Notes: generated by a model not told the origin, from the sequence alone. A stretch of 64,000 bases of DNA from Dyella jiangningensis (GCF_003264855.1 NZ_NFZS01000001.1:496001-560000); one strand, 5' to 3'; counted from the first letter of the stretch, positions 54,004 to 63,540 are shown. A program made the numbers and translations.

Positions 54004-56247
54004 ATGAAACTGCGCCCCTCGCTAGCCCTGTTGCTTGCCCTTGCCGTCACCGGCGTCGGTGTCCACGCGCAGTCCGCCGCCGACCTCACCGGCGACAACG
54101 CACCGCGCAAGTACTCCACGCTGCCGCTGACGGCCACCGTCAGCCAGGCGCAGGCGGCGCAGCTTTCCGCGCGCTTCCTGACCCGCTTCCACTACGATGC
54201 GAAGCCGCTCGACGATGCGATGTCGCAGAAGATCTTCAAGGCTTATGTCGACAGCCTCGACAGCGAGAAGGTCTTCTTCACGCAGGCCGACATGGCCAAG
54301 TTCGCGCCGCTGAAGACGCAGTTGGACGATGCCATCTGGAACCAGGATCTCTCCGGTCCGTTCTCGATGTTCAACCTGTACATCACGCGCGCCATCGACC
54401 GCATGAACTTCGCGCGTGGCCTGCTGAAGCAGGGCTTCGACTTCAACACGAACGAAAGCTACAACTTCGATCGCAAGAAGGCCGAGTGGCCTAAGGACCA
54501 GGCCGAGCTCGACACGCTGTGGCGCGAGCGCACCATGAACGACTGGCTGCGTCTCAAGCTTGCCGGCAAGAGCGATGACGAGATCCGCAAGACGCTGGAC
54601 AAGCGCTATGCCGGCTACATCGACCGCGTGAAGCAGCTGGACGGCGAGGATGCGTTCCAGTCCTTCATGAACGCCTATGCCGAGTCCACCGACCCGCACA
54701 CCGATTACCTCGGTCCTCGCGCGGCGGAAAACTTCGACATCTCCATGAAGCTGTCGCTGGAAGGCATCGGCGCCGTGCTGCAGGCGCGCGACGAATACAC
54801 CGCCATCCGCGAGATCGTGCCGGCCGGCCCGGCGGCGAAGTCTGGCAAGGTGCACGTGGGCGACCGCATCGTGGCGATCGGCGAAGGCCAGAACGGCCCG
54901 ATGGTCGACGTGATCGGCTGGCGCCTCGACGACGTGGTCAAGCACATCCGTGGCAAGAAGAACACGACGGTGCGCCTGGAGATCCTCCCGGCCGACGCGG
55001 GCGTGGACGGCAAGCATGAGCTCGTCACCCTGGTGCGCCAAAAGGTGAGCATCGAGGAACAGGCCGCCAAGAAGAAGGTCATCGAGATCAAGGATGCCGG
55101 CGTCACCCGCAAGATCGGTGTGATCGACCTGCCGAGCTTCTATTCCGATTTCGGCGCGCGCCGCGAGGGCGACAAGAACTTCAAGAGCGCGACGCGCGAC
55201 GTTGCCAAGCTGCTCGGCGAGCTGAAGGCCGAGAACGTCGAAGGCGTGGTGATCGACTTGCGCAACAACGGCGGCGGCTCGCTGGCCGAGGCCAACGAAC
55301 TCACCGGCCTGTTCATCGACCAGGGCCCGGTGGTGCAGGTGCGCGACGCGCGCGGCGAAGTGCAGGTGCAGGGCGACGACGAGCCGGGCATGTCGTGGAG
55401 CGGCCCGATGGCGGTGCTGGTGAATCGCGGTTCCGCCTCGGCGTCCGAGATCTTTGCTGCCGCCATCCAGGATTACGGCCGTGGCCTGATCATCGGCCAG
55501 CCGACCTTCGGCAAGGGCACGGTGCAGAACCTGGTCGATCTCGATCGCTTCACCCGTAACACCAGCGAAAAGCCGCAGTACGGCGAGCTGAAGATGACCA
55601 TCCAGGAATTCTTCCGCATCAATGGCGGCTCCACGCAGCTCAAGGGCGTGACGCCGGACATCCAGTATCCGAAGAATGGCGACGAGAAGGATTTCGGCGA
55701 GTCGACCTACGACAACGCGCTGCCGTGGACGCAGATCCCGCCGGCCGACTACAAGCCGGTGGCGGATCTCAAGGCCTACCTCGGCCAGCTGCAGAGCAAG
55801 CACGATGCGCGCACGGCGGCATCGCCGTCGTGGAAGCTGATGCTCGATGAGCTGGCGCAGTACAAGAAGATGCGCGACAAGACCACGATCTCGCTCAACT
55901 TCGCGCAGCGCCAGAACGAGCGCAAGGAACAGGATGCCTTGCAGGCCGAGTTCCGTGCACGCCACAAGACCATCGATGGCGATGTGGATGGCTCGGATGA
56001 TCCGGTACTGGATGACGGCCTCAACGCCAACGAGCGCAGCCTGAAGTCGGAGCTGAAGCAGGAGAAGGACGCCAAGAAGGCGGCCGATCCGCAACTCGAA
56101 GAGACGGCGCACATCCTGTTCGACGCGGTGGGCCTGATCAAGGGCGACACCAAACTGGCCGCGGAAGTCCTGCCGTATGGCGGCCGCTTCTCCAGCGCGA
56201 CCGCAGCCGCTGCGCCTGAAAAGCCGCACGCGGCGGACGCTCACTGA
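54004..56247 (+). CDS. prc: Carboxy-terminal processing protease Prc (Tsp)
   Basis: 747 residues. Signal peptide (1-20, ending VHA-QS), an N-terminal helical region, a PDZ domain (about 260-330) and the S41 catalytic domain with Ser479 (GSASASEI) and Lys504 (FGKGTVQ), spacing 25 as in E. coli Prc. A C-terminal DUF3340-like helical part (about 590-747) ends with KPHAADAH. It degrades periplasmic proteins such as peptidoglycan endopeptidases. Standing at the end of the mre-lip block links it to wall remodelling. A hairpin follows 6 bases after the stop. Confidence 0.95.
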   Translation: MKLRPSLALLLALAVTGVGVHAQSAADLTGDNAPRKYSTLPLTATVSQAQAAQLSARFLTRFHYDAKPLDDAMSQKIFKAYVDSLDSEKVFFTQADMAKFAPLKTQLDDAIWNQDLSGPFSMFNLYITRAIDRMNFARGLLKQGFDFNTNESYNFDRKKAEWPKDQAELDTLWRERTMNDWLRLKLAGKSDDEIRKTLDKRYAGYIDRVKQLDGEDAFQSFMNAYAESTDPHTDYLGPRAAENFDISMKLSLEGIGAVLQARDEYTAIREIVPAGPAAKSGKVHVGDRIVAIGEGQNGPMVDVIGWRLDDVVKHIRGKKNTTVRLEILPADAGVDGKHELVTLVRQKVSIEEQAAKKKVIEIKDAGVTRKIGVIDLPSFYSDFGARREGDKNFKSATRDVAKLLGELKAENVEGVVIDLRNNGGGSLAEANELTGLFIDQGPVVQVRDARGEVQVQGDDEPGMSWSGPMAVLVNRGSASASEIFAAAIQDYGRGLIIGQPTFGKGTVQNLVDLDRFTRNTSEKPQYGELKMTIQEFFRINGGSTQLKGVTPDIQYPKNGDEKDFGESTYDNALPWTQIPPADYKPVADLKAYLGQLQSKHDARTAASPSWKLMLDELAQYKKMRDKTTISLNFAQRQNERKEQDALQAEFRARHKTIDGDVDGSDDPVLDDGLNANERSLKSELKQEKDAKKAADPQLEETAHILFDAVGLIKGDTKLAAEVLPYGGRFSSATAAAAPEKPHAADAH

Positions 56248-56253
56248 TGGGCC

Positions 56254-56281
56254 GGTGCCTCTCCCGAGCGTGAGAGGCACC
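56254..56281 (+). terminator. Hairpin after prc
   Basis: GGTGCCTCTC / GAGAGGCACC with an 8-base loop, starting 7 bases past the stop. It lies between convergent prc and the polymerase gene; T-run absent. Confidence 0.6.
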
Positions 56282-56327
56282 CTCCAGCACAAGCCTCAAC
56301 GGATGACGCATCGACGCAACGCGTCGG

Positions 56328-57701
56328 TCATCCGCGCTTGTTCGGCTTCTCTTCCCGCTCCTGCCGATGTGCATGCTCGGCAAGCACTTTCGCCCGATTG
56401 AGCGACTGCAGCCACAGTGCGTGATGCTGCGCGTCGTCCTTGCGCGCCTCGTTCTCGCTGGCGCTGTCGGGAATGCGGTTGAACGGGATGCGCATGGGCG
56501 CCGCGTCGTGATCGATCGCGGCCTGCATGCTGCCGAAGTACACCTTGTTGTAGCCGAACTTTGCGTTGATCCGGTCGATCACGGCATCGACCTTGCGCGT
56601 GGTCGCGGGCGACTCGAACAGCGAGCCGGTGCTTTGGGTGCGCTCGGCCAGGCGCTGCAGCGTCACGCTCACCGACAACGGCACGGCGTTGGCCGGCCCG
56701 GGCAGTGTGCGCGACTTGCGGCCGGGTCCGTCGATCATGCGGGTGAGCATGCGCAGCAGCTCGCGGCTGTCGTCGGTCGGCTCGAAGCTGAGATCGCCTT
56801 CCCAGCGATCGTCGTGACCCACGTAGCGGATGCGCACGGCCATCGCGCCGCTCAGCATGTCCAGCTTGCGCAAGCGCATCGCCGCCTTCACCAGCAGCTT
56901 GGTCAGCACGGCGCGCGCACCGGTCGGGTGGCGCAGTTCCGGACCGAGCACATGCGAGTGACCGAGCGAACTGCGCGCGGTCTCCGCCACCGGCAGCCAC
57001 TTGCCGCGCAGCAGGTCCCACATGCGTTCGCCTTCGATGCTGCCCCATGCATGGCGCAGCAGATGGCGTGGTGCGTTGGTGAGTTGGCGGACCGTGGTGA
57101 TGCCGTGCGCGATGAGGCGCTGCTCCATCGACGGACCGATGCCGCACAGGTCGCGCAGTGCGAGATCGTGCAGCACATGCGGCAGATCGGCCTGCTCAAT
57201 GACGGTGAGCCCGTCGGGCTTGCGCATGTCCGAGGCGGTCTTGGCGAGAAAGTCGTTCGGTGCGATGCCGATCGAACAGCGGATGGCGCCGCCGGGAGCG
57301 ACCCGTGCGATCTCCCGCTTCACCTGCACGGCCACCTGTTCGGCAACGGCACGGTCACGCTGCCGTCCCACCAGTTCGCAGGCCATCTCGTCGATCGAGC
57401 CGATGCGCGCAATGGGAACAGCGTGGTCGATCGCCTCGATCAGCGTGTTGTGCCACCACACGTAGCGCTCCGGACGCGCCAGCCGGATCTCGATGTCCGG
57501 ACACAGCCGTCGCGCCTCACGCACCAGCGTGCCGGTACCCACGCCGAACGCCTTGGCTTCGTAGCTGGCGGCGATCAGGCAGGTCGTGTCTGCGTCCACC
57601 GGCACCACGCCGACGGGGCGGCCACGCAGCGATGGATCTTCGTGCTGCTCCACCGAGGCGAAATAGCTGTTGAAGTCGATGAACAGGCTACGCAGGGTCA
57701 T
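56328..57701 (-). CDS. Y-family DNA polymerase
   Basis: 457 residues. Catalytic acidic residues: Asp9 (FIDFNSYFASVEQ) and Asp104-Glu105 in SIDEM. The fingers segment contains YEAKAFGVGTG, the palm CSIGIAPNDFLAKTAS, thumb HhH IGPSMEQRLIAHGI and a little-finger domain. A translesion polymerase. The FNSYFASVEQ and SIDEM forms are closer to UmuC/UV-type groups than to E. coli DinB, and no umuD, imuA or dnaE2 is adjacent. The C-terminus is highly charged (REEKPNKRG). Confidence 0.87.
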   Translation of the reverse strand: MTLRSLFIDFNSYFASVEQHEDPSLRGRPVGVVPVDADTTCLIAASYEAKAFGVGTGTLVREARRLCPDIEIRLARPERYVWWHNTLIEAIDHAVPIARIGSIDEMACELVGRQRDRAVAEQVAVQVKREIARVAPGGAIRCSIGIAPNDFLAKTASDMRKPDGLTVIEQADLPHVLHDLALRDLCGIGPSMEQRLIAHGITTVRQLTNAPRHLLRHAWGSIEGERMWDLLRGKWLPVAETARSSLGHSHVLGPELRHPTGARAVLTKLLVKAAMRLRKLDMLSGAMAVRIRYVGHDDRWEGDLSFEPTDDSRELLRMLTRMIDGPGRKSRTLPGPANAVPLSVSVTLQRLAERTQSTGSLFESPATTRKVDAVIDRINAKFGYNKVYFGSMQAAIDHDAAPMRIPFNRIPDSASENEARKDDAQHHALWLQSLNRAKVLAEHAHRQEREEKPNKRG

Positions 57702-57773
57702 GCGGTATCTCGGCGGCTAGCCGACAGTGATAGCTTGCGCCCGTCCCACGTGCGGAGACCGTGATGCGAGGGC

Positions 57774-58184
57774 TCAACCGGCGAGGCTGGTCGCTAGGCC
57801 AAAGCCCACGGCCATGATCACCGCCACCGCCAGGCATGCACTGGCCGGGCGGATGCGGTGCGCATCGATACGCGGGATCAGTCGCCACATCACGATCACG
57901 CCGATCACCATGTCGACCAGCAAGCCACCACGCAGCAGCGGTGACACGAGCAACGGCGCATACGGCGGTTTCGTATGGCCCTCATGCATCGCCACGCCGC
58001 CGATGATCAGCAGACTGATCAGGCTCCACACGAGGCAGGCGAGATAGGCGCGGTTGAACACCACCGGGCAGCGTTCGCTCCAGCGCATGACGGACCACGT
58101 GATGATGGCGAAGAACAGTGCGCCGATACTGCTGTAGAGCACCCACCAGAGCAGGGCGCTGATGAGGGTGAGAAGGGTGGTCAT
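57774..58184 (-). CDS. Hypothetical four-TM membrane protein
   Basis: 136 residues with hydrophobic segments near 3-29 (LISALLWWVLYSSIGALFF), 45-64 (RAYLACLVWSLISLLIIGGV), 82-104 and 112-134. No recognised family or motif. It is separate from the polymerase (72 bases) and from the Mpo1-like gene. Function unknown. Confidence 0.65.
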   Translation of the reverse strand: MTTLLTLISALLWWVLYSSIGALFFAIITWSVMRWSERCPVVFNRAYLACLVWSLISLLIIGGVAMHEGHTKPPYAPLLVSPLLRGGLLVDMVIGVIVMWRLIPRIDAHRIRPASACLAVAVIMAVGFGLATSLAG

Positions 58185-58210
58185 GCCATATCCAGAAGCA
58201 GATTCGTGAC

Positions 58211-58234
58211 CGTCATTCCGGCGTGGCCGGAATG
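58211..58234. repeat. Perfect hairpin CGTCATTCCGGC / GCCGGAATGACG
   Basis: 12-base arms with a GTG loop between the two minus-strand membrane protein genes. It could terminate the Mpo1-like transcript, although no T-run is seen; the sequence is a recurrent intergenic palindrome type in many proteobacteria. Confidence 0.65.
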
Positions 58235-58251
58235 ACGGCGGTGGGCGAGGT

Positions 58252-58728
58252 TCAAACGCCGATGCGGCGCAGGAACTTATCCATGAGCCAGGCCGGACCC
58301 ACCAAGAGGTAAGCGAGATCGGTGAAAAAGCTCGGCCGGCGGCCTTCGATGGCGTGGCCGATGAACTGGCCGATCCAAGCCACGACGAACACGCCGATGG
58401 CGGTCAGCAGCAGGTTGTGCGGGCCGAGCTGGCGATAGGCGAACTCCGTCAGCACGCACAGCAACACCAGCGCGACAAGCAGCGCGGCGCCCAGGCGATG
58501 CGATTGCTTCCAGTACCAGGCAAAGGCCAGCACCAGTGCGGCGACGGCCCAGAAGCCGGGGCGGCCGATCATCGGCGGCACGGGAATCGTCCACATCATC
58601 GCGATGGCGCACCACAGGATGAGCGGCACGCAGATCCAGTGCAGCACGCGGTTGGTGGGGTGCTGATGGTCGGCGCTGTAACTGTCGAGCCAATGCGTGA
58701 TGCCTTGCGTGGTTTCGGGCGTTTGCAT
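58252..58728 (-). CDS. Mpo1-like (YGL010w/DUF962) membrane protein
   Basis: 158 residues. WLDSYSADHQHPTNRVLHWI at the N-terminus and the C-terminal GHAIEGRRPSFF contain the conserved His residues of the Mpo1/DUF962 family, with four hydrophobic helices between. Yeast Mpo1 is an Fe(II)-dependent dioxygenase in alpha-oxidation of 2-hydroxy fatty acids; bacterial members are uncharacterised. Its substrate here is unknown. Confidence 0.85.
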   Translation of the reverse strand: MQTPETTQGITHWLDSYSADHQHPTNRVLHWICVPLILWCAIAMMWTIPVPPMIGRPGFWAVAALVLAFAWYWKQSHRLGAALLVALVLLCVLTEFAYRQLGPHNLLLTAIGVFVVAWIGQFIGHAIEGRRPSFFTDLAYLLVGPAWLMDKFLRRIGV

Positions 58729-58999
58729 CGGTGCGCGCTGCTCCGGAGATAAAGGTTGAGAGCCGACGCTCAGGCCGCGATCAAGCCGATGGCCCGAATC
58801 GCTGCGGCGTCGAGTGTCTGCTTATCACCGCGCCGAACAAGGCGATCGGCGCGTGCTGGCGACCATACCGCATAGGCCATGCCGATGGGATGCGGCCATG
58901 CAGCCGGCCGGCGATGGCGCAGTCCCGCGGCGAAAACTCCAGTTTGGGCGGCTTGGCGAGAACGCGGAGCCGCCGGCTCTGGCCAACGGCACCAGCTCG
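58729..58999. other. 271-base intergenic stretch
   Basis: Between the Mpo1-like start and the purC 3' end. It contains a GAGCC-GCC-GGCTC palindrome near 58968, no gene and no strong promoter. Confidence 0.5.
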
Positions 59000-59896
59000 T
59001 CAATCCAGCTTGATGTCGGCCAGGCGCTGCAGTGCTTCGGCGTACTTCGCCGAGGTGGCGGCGATCACGTTGGCGGGCACGTTCGGGCCGGGCGCCTTCT
59101 TGTTCCAGTCCAGCGTTTCCAGGTAATCGCGCACGAACTGCTTGTCGTAGCTCGGCGGGCTGATGCCGACCTGGTATGAATCCGCGGGCCAGAAACGCGA
59201 GGAATCGGGCGTCAGCATCTCGTCCATCACGTAGAGCTTGCCGGTCTCGTCGGTGCCGAATTCGAACTTGGTGTCGGCGATGATGATGCCGCGCTCGGCA
59301 GCGTAGGCGGCGGCCCACTGGTAGATGGATAGCGTGGCCTCGCGCACCTGCTCGGCGAGGTCGGCGCCCACGGCAGCCACCACGGCATCGAAGCTCACGT
59401 TCTCGTCGTGATCACCCACGGCGGCCTTGGTCGACGGCGTGAAGATCGGTTCCGGCAACTGCTGCGCCTGCTTGAGGCCTGCCGGCAGCTTGATGCCGCA
59501 CAGCGAACCCGTGGCCTGGTAGTCCTTCCAGCCCGAGCCGATGAGGTAGCCGCGTGCGATCGCTTCCACCGGCACGGGCTTCAGGCGACGCGTGACCACG
59601 GCGCGCTTCTCATAGAGCTTGAGGTCGGTGCCGGCGGGCAGCACGTCGGCCAGCGGCACGTCGAGCAGGTGGTTGGGTACGAGGTGCGCGGTCTTGCCGA
59701 ACCAGAAGTTGGAGATCTGGGTGAGCATCTCGCCCTTGCCGGGGATCGGATCGGGCAGCACCACGTCGAAGGCGGACAGGCGGTCGCTGGCGACGATCAG
59801 AAGGCGGTTCTCGGGCAATGCGTAAACGTCGCGCACCTTGCCGCGATGGATCAGTTCCAGGCCCGGCAGGTTCGATTGCAGCAGGGTGGTGGGCAC
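59000..59896 (-). CDS. purC: Phosphoribosylaminoimidazole-succinocarboxamide synthase
   Basis: 298 residues from GTG 59896, supported by AGGAG 10 bases upstream; the frame is open further upstream but the extension is unlike PurC. Family blocks: [19 protein letters not shown]-type start, [42 protein letters not shown] and [19 protein letters not shown]. It joins CAIR and aspartate in purine synthesis. About 298 residues is typical of the proteobacterial long form. Divergent from the cytochrome gene. Confidence 0.95.
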   Translation of the reverse strand: MPTTLLQSNLPGLELIHRGKVRDVYALPENRLLIVASDRLSAFDVVLPDPIPGKGEMLTQISNFWFGKTAHLVPNHLLDVPLADVLPAGTDLKLYEKRAVVTRRLKPVPVEAIARGYLIGSGWKDYQATGSLCGIKLPAGLKQAQQLPEPIFTPSTKAAVGDHDENVSFDAVVAAVGADLAEQVREATLSIYQWAAAYAAERGIIIADTKFEFGTDETGKLYVMDEMLTPDSSRFWPADSYQVGISPPSYDKQFVRDYLETLDWNKKAPGPNVPANVIAATSAKYAEALQRLADIKLD

Positions 59897-60089
59897 GTTC
59901 GTTCGCTCCTGGCTGGCCGCCTGGCGTACCAGGACGGGAAAACGATGACTGGAGCCCTGCGGCAGGGCCCGCGAAGCCGTCCATTGTAGCGGCTGAGGCA
60001 CCGGCGGGACGCATCGCGGCGCTTCGTCCCGGCCGGCGGCGCTTGCGGCGGCTGCTAGAATCGGCGCTTTTTGAGCCAGGCTCTTCCTG

Positions 60090-60455
60090 ATGGTCCCGCC
60101 GCCCCGCATCGATGCTGTATCTCACACGGGCAAACGCCACGCGTGGGCATGGCCATGGCTGGCGGCCGGACTCATGGCCGCGCTGCCCTCGCATGCGGGC
60201 GTACCGGCCAAGCCCGCGCGCCTGGGCCTGTGTGCGGCCTGCCATGGCGAAACCGGCATGGCGCAGATACCCGGCGCGCCGAACCTAGCCGGCCAGAAGC
60301 TCGACTACCTGCGCGAGGCGCTCAAGCAATACCGCGATGGCCGGCGCAACGTGCCCTTGATGCGCGCGGCGATCGGCCCGATGAGTGACGCCGACCTCGA
60401 CGAACTGGCGCGCTGGTACAGCGCGCAGACGCCTCACCCTCAAGGCCATCCATGA
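60090..60455 (+). CDS. Small periplasmic c-type cytochrome
   Basis: 121 residues. A signal-like hydrophobic stretch ([18 protein letters not shown], 19-36) precedes a single haem site Cys48-Ala-Ala-Cys51-His52; [18 protein letters not shown] is the usual segment after it, and a distal Met is available in the [11 protein letters not shown] region. It resembles class I cytochrome c family proteins that act as electron carriers or subunits of oxidases. The stop overlaps djlA (ATGA). The start is uncertain; other in-frame ATGs lie only further in. Confidence 0.85.
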   Translation: MVPPPRIDAVSHTGKRHAWAWPWLAAGLMAALPSHAGVPAKPARLGLCAACHGETGMAQIPGAPNLAGQKLDYLREALKQYRDGRRNVPLMRAAIGPMSDADLDELARWYSAQTPHPQGHP

Positions 60456-61261
60456 CCTTTACCTGGACCCTCTGGCTCGCACTGTTCGGGCTGATCTTCG
60501 GCCACGGCCTGCCAGGCGCCGTGGTCGGCGGCATCACCGGCTTCATCATCGACAGCCTGCGCAAGGGCCAGCGCAGCCGCGTCACGCCCGAGGCCGGCGG
60601 CTACATCAGCCCGCTGTTCAACGTGCTGGGCGCCGTGGCCAAGTCCGACGGCCGCGTGTCCGAGGCCGAGATCGCCGTGGCCGAACGCGTGATGCAGCGC
60701 ATGGGCCTGGAGCACGAGCAGCGCAAGCAGGCGATCATCGCGTTCAACCAGGGCAAGCAGCCCGAGTTCAACGTGACCCTGGCGATCGAGGAGCTGCGCC
60801 GCTGGGTCGGTCTGCGCCGTGACCACGCGTTTCCCGTGCTCGACGTGGTGATCGAGACGGTGCTGGCCGAAGGCAACCCGCCGCCGGAAAAGATGGCCAT
60901 CCTGCGCCAGCTCGCGTTTGCACTGCGCGTGAGCGACATGGAACTGATGGCGCTGATGGCGATGAAGGGCTACGCCTGGAACGCGACCGGTTATTCGCGC
61001 GGGCAGGGCCACTACGGCGGCAATGGCGGTTACGTGCCGCCCCAGCGCAATACGCAGGGGCCTGACCCGTACACCGTGCTCGGCATCGCGCGCAGCGTGG
61101 ACGACCGCGCGGTGAAGCGCGCCTATCGCAAGCTCATTTCCGAGCATCATCCGGACCGCCTGGGCGATCTGCCCGAGGCGATGCGCAAGCAGGCCGAATC
61201 GCGTGCCAGCGAGATCAACGCGGCCTACGAGCGCATCAAGGCGGAACGCGGCTTCAAGTAA
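60452..61261 (+). CDS. djlA: Co-chaperone DjlA (TerB-DnaJ)
   Basis: 269 residues. An N-terminal hydrophobic region (about 3-34) gives membrane anchorage, then a TerB-like acidic helical domain ([20 protein letters not shown]), a Gly-rich linker and a C-terminal J domain with HPD ([15 protein letters not shown]) at about residue 230. It stimulates DnaK ATPase at the membrane and in enterics links envelope stress with capsule signalling. Overlaps the cytochrome gene and ends before a palindromic repeat. Confidence 0.92.
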   Translation: MTFTWTLWLALFGLIFGHGLPGAVVGGITGFIIDSLRKGQRSRVTPEAGGYISPLFNVLGAVAKSDGRVSEAEIAVAERVMQRMGLEHEQRKQAIIAFNQGKQPEFNVTLAIEELRRWVGLRRDHAFPVLDVVIETVLAEGNPPPEKMAILRQLAFALRVSDMELMALMAMKGYAWNATGYSRGQGHYGGNGGYVPPQRNTQGPDPYTVLGIARSVDDRAVKRAYRKLISEHHPDRLGDLPEAMRKQAESRASEINAAYERIKAERGFK

Positions 61262-61277
61262 ACCCGGCGACGACATG

Positions 61278-61345
61278 TGGGAGCGCACCCTGTGCGCGAC
61301 TGCAGCCGCCACCTAACCCCAGGTCGCGCACACGGTGCGCTCCCA
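61278..61345. repeat. Dispersed palindromic repeat, copy 4 (CCCTGTGCG subtype)
   Basis: TGGGAGCGCACCCTGTGCGC then GAC, and GTCGCGCACACGGTGCGCTC then CCA. Short 23-base loop. Differs from the other full copies in both arms, matching the half-copy at 28291. Confidence 0.8.
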
Positions 61346-61359
61346 AAGGAAAGTCCGAC

Positions 61360-62040
61360 ATGAGCAAGCAATCCAACGTCATCGCCCCGTCCATTCTCTC
61401 CGCGGACTTCGCGCGGCTCGGCGAGGACACCGCCAAGGCGCTGGCCGCCGGCGCGGACTGGGTGCACTTCGACGTGATGGACAACCACTACGTGCCCAAC
61501 CTTACCATGGGCCCGATGGTGCTCAAGGCGCTGCGCGATTACGGCATCACCGCGCCGATCGACGTGCACCTGATGGTCAAGCCGGTGGACCGCATCGTGC
61601 CGGATTTCGCCAAGGCGGGCGCGACCGTGATCAGCTTCCACCCCGAAGCCAGCGAGCACATCGACCGCACCATCGGGCTGATCAAGGATTCGGGCTGCCA
61701 GGCCGGCCTGGTGTTCAACCCGGCCACGCCGCTCAGCTACCTCGACTACGTGATGGACAAGCTGGACCTGATCCTGCTGATGTCGGTGAACCCGGGCTTC
61801 GGCGGGCAGAAGTTCATCCCCACCGCGCTGGACAAGCTGCGCCAGGTGCGTCGCCGCATCGATGAAAGCGGCCGTGCGATCCGCCTGGAGATCGATGGCG
61901 GCGTGACGGCGAACAATATCGGCGAAATCGGCAAGGCGGGCGCGGACACCTTCGTGGCTGGCTCGGCCATCTTCAACGCGCCGGACTACAAGAGCGTCAT
62001 CGCCGCGATGCACGAGCAGCTGGCCGCCGTCTCGGCCTGA
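61360..62040 (+). CDS. rpe: Ribulose-phosphate 3-epimerase
   Basis: 226 residues, TIM barrel. The metal-ligand blocks are [38 protein letters not shown], and the C-terminal IDGGV and AGSAIFN. It interconverts ribulose 5-phosphate and xylulose 5-phosphate in the pentose phosphate pathway. It follows a palindromic repeat and has an AAAGGAAAG ribosome site. Confidence 0.96.
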   Translation: MSKQSNVIAPSILSADFARLGEDTAKALAAGADWVHFDVMDNHYVPNLTMGPMVLKALRDYGITAPIDVHLMVKPVDRIVPDFAKAGATVISFHPEASEHIDRTIGLIKDSGCQAGLVFNPATPLSYLDYVMDKLDLILLMSVNPGFGGQKFIPTALDKLRQVRRRIDESGRAIRLEIDGGVTANNIGEIGKAGADTFVAGSAIFNAPDYKSVIAAMHEQLAAVSA

Positions 62041-62069
62041 ATGCGGTAGGGGGAGTCCCCATAAGAAGA

Positions 62070-62091
62070 TCCCGGCGCATCCGCGCCGGGA
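62070..62091 (+). terminator. Hairpin after rpe
   Basis: TCCCGGCGC-ATCC-GCGCCGGGA, 30 bases past the rpe stop; a short TTTC lies a few bases on. Confidence 0.65.
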
Positions 62092-62243
62092 CAAGTTTCG
62101 TCGGAACGACGTGTGAGGAGACCACACGGCGGCCGGGGATCCACGGCAAGAATCCACGACCGCCAACACCTGGGACCGAGATCCTGCGATTTGGTTCCCC
62201 GTGCGGGTGTGTCCGGGCGCGTTCCTAAGTCTTTGTTCAGATG

Positions 62244-62267
62244 AAAAAATCCCCGCCGGAGCGGGGA
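62244..62267 (-). terminator. Terminator of the minus-strand small genes
   Basis: On the minus strand TCCCCGC-TCCG-GCGGGGA is followed by TTTTTTC. It lies 32 bases past the stop at 62299. Confidence 0.85.
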
Positions 62268-62298
62268 GGAACGAAAGCCGAAGAGCGGGAACCAGGGC

Positions 62299-62436
62299 TC
62301 AGAGGGGCTGCCAGTACTCAGGGTCGGGCTCATCAGCCCCGGCGGCCGGCGCACGTCCATGCGCGCAGGCCGCCTCCATGCTTTCCACGGCAGGTGACAG
62401 GAAGGGATCGTTCATCAGTTCGAAGTCGGTGCTCAT
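62299..62436 (-). CDS. Small acidic hypothetical protein (45 aa)
   Basis: 45 residues, acidic, no signal or membrane segment: MSTDFELMNDPFLSPAVESM at the start, EPDPEYWQPL at the end. A GAGGGGGC ribosome site lies about 5 bases before the ATG, and a terminator follows. It is 11 bases downstream of the second small gene and probably co-transcribed. No family recognised. Confidence 0.6.
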   Translation of the reverse strand: MSTDFELMNDPFLSPAVESMEAACAHGRAPAAGADEPDPEYWQPL

Positions 62437-62447
62437 GACGGGCCCCC

Positions 62448-62597
62448 TCAATGCAGGCTCATGACCAGGCCGAGCAGGAGTGCGCCCAGTGCCAGCACCA
62501 CGCGCAACGGCTCGAAACCGTGCAGTTCGGCGTTGGGATCGACGGGCGGTTGACCATTGGGGCGCATGTTCCGGAACTCCTGCGAAGGCGGCTTCAT
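62448..62597 (-). CDS. Small tail-anchored membrane protein (49 aa)
   Basis: 49 residues: a polar Pro-rich N-terminal half (MKPPSQEFRNMRPNGQPPVD) and one C-terminal hydrophobic helix (LRVVLALGALLLGLVMSLH). A GGGAGCG ribosome site precedes the ATG. It is divergent from the response regulator gene, with 253 bases between. No family recognised; the arrangement suggests a small membrane adaptor, but this is inference. Confidence 0.6.
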   Translation of the reverse strand: MKPPSQEFRNMRPNGQPPVDPNAELHGFEPLRVVLALGALLLGLVMSLH

Positions 62598-62850
62598 TGC
62601 GCTCCCGCCCCGGGCATGCGCCGGGACCCGGATGTGGCAAAACGCGGGCAAGATCGGCCGTGGATGTGGCAGGCCATGCCTTCCGTGCCGTGGATCACGC
62701 CGGCCTGTGTCGAAGCCTCTTGGGCCAGGCTCGCGGAGCCGTGGCGTTGCGGCGACGGCGAATGGCGAAATGCGGGCAGCATGCGTTGGTGGCTTGCGCG
62801 GCCGCGGCGCAGGCTGCACGCTGCGCGCCATCGCCATTTGGGAGCAAGCC
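62598..62850. other. Shared upstream region of small gene pair and response regulator
   Basis: 253 bases with no gene. It would hold the divergent promoters of both units. I could not assign hexamers with confidence. Confidence 0.5.
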
Positions 62851-63540
62851 ATGGGCCGCAGCATTGCGATCGTCGAAGACGAGCCGCTGATCCGCGCCAA
62901 CTATGTCGAGGCGCTGACCCGCTTCGGTTACGAGACGCGCGGTTATGGCTCGCGGCAGGAGGCCTCCACCGCCTTCGCCATGCGCCTGCCGGAACTGGTC
63001 ATCATCGATATTGGCCTGGGCGACGAGCCGGAAGGCGGCTTCGACCTGTGCCGCGAGCTGCGCGCCAAGTCGGCCACGCTGCCGATCATCTTCCTCACCG
63101 CGCGCGATTCCGACTTCGACGTGATCTCGGGGCTGCGCCTGGGCGCCGACGACTATCTCAGCAAGGACACCAGCCTGCACCAGCTGGCGGCGCGCATCGC
63201 GGCGCTGTTTCGTCGCATCGAATCGTTGAAGGTGCCGGCGTCCAGCGAGACGGTGATCGAGCACGGCCCGCTCAAGCTCGAATCCGAGCGCATGCGCATC
63301 ACCTGGAACAATGACGAGATCCCGCTGACCGTCACCGAGTTCTGGATGGTGCACACGCTGGTGCGCTTCCCCGGCCACGTGAAGAACCGCGACCAGCTCA
63401 TGCGCGAAGCCGAGCTGGTGGTGGACGACGCCACCATTACTTCGCACATCAAGCGCATCCGCAAGAAATTCATCGCGGTGGCGCCGGAGTTCGACGCCAT
63501 CGAGACGGTGCATGGCGTGGGTTATCGGTGGAAGCCTTGA
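62851..63540 (+). CDS. OmpR-family response regulator, PdsR-like
   Basis: 229 residues. Receiver domain: acidic pair Glu9-Asp10, phospho-Asp53 (LVIIDIGLGD), Thr and Lys105 (YLSKDTS). The C-terminal winged helix has VTEFWMVHTLVR, DDATITSHIKRIRKKF and HGVGYRW. IGLGDEPEGGFDLCRELRA and FWMVHTL closely resemble, from memory, the response regulator of the proteobacterial dedicated sortase system. GGGAGC supports the ATG at 62851; an in-frame start at 62557 was rejected. The next gene overlaps its stop, so a partner kinase may lie further right. Confidence 0.85.
   Translation: MGRSIAIVEDEPLIRANYVEALTRFGYETRGYGSRQEASTAFAMRLPELVIIDIGLGDEPEGGFDLCRELRAKSATLPIIFLTARDSDFDVISGLRLGADDYLSKDTSLHQLAARIAALFRRIESLKVPASSETVIEHGPLKLESERMRITWNNDEIPLTVTEFWMVHTLVRFPGHVKNRDQLMREAELVVDDATITSHIKRIRKKFIAVAPEFDAIETVHGVGYRWKP

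Noticed and set aside
54022-56292. A 756-codon frame antisense to prc
   Set aside because: Shadow of a conserved protease with catalytic Ser/Lys; composition is not protein-like.
58770-59318. 182-codon minus-strand frame overlapping the 3' end of purC
   Set aside because: It overlaps PurC in another frame and has no family-like features.
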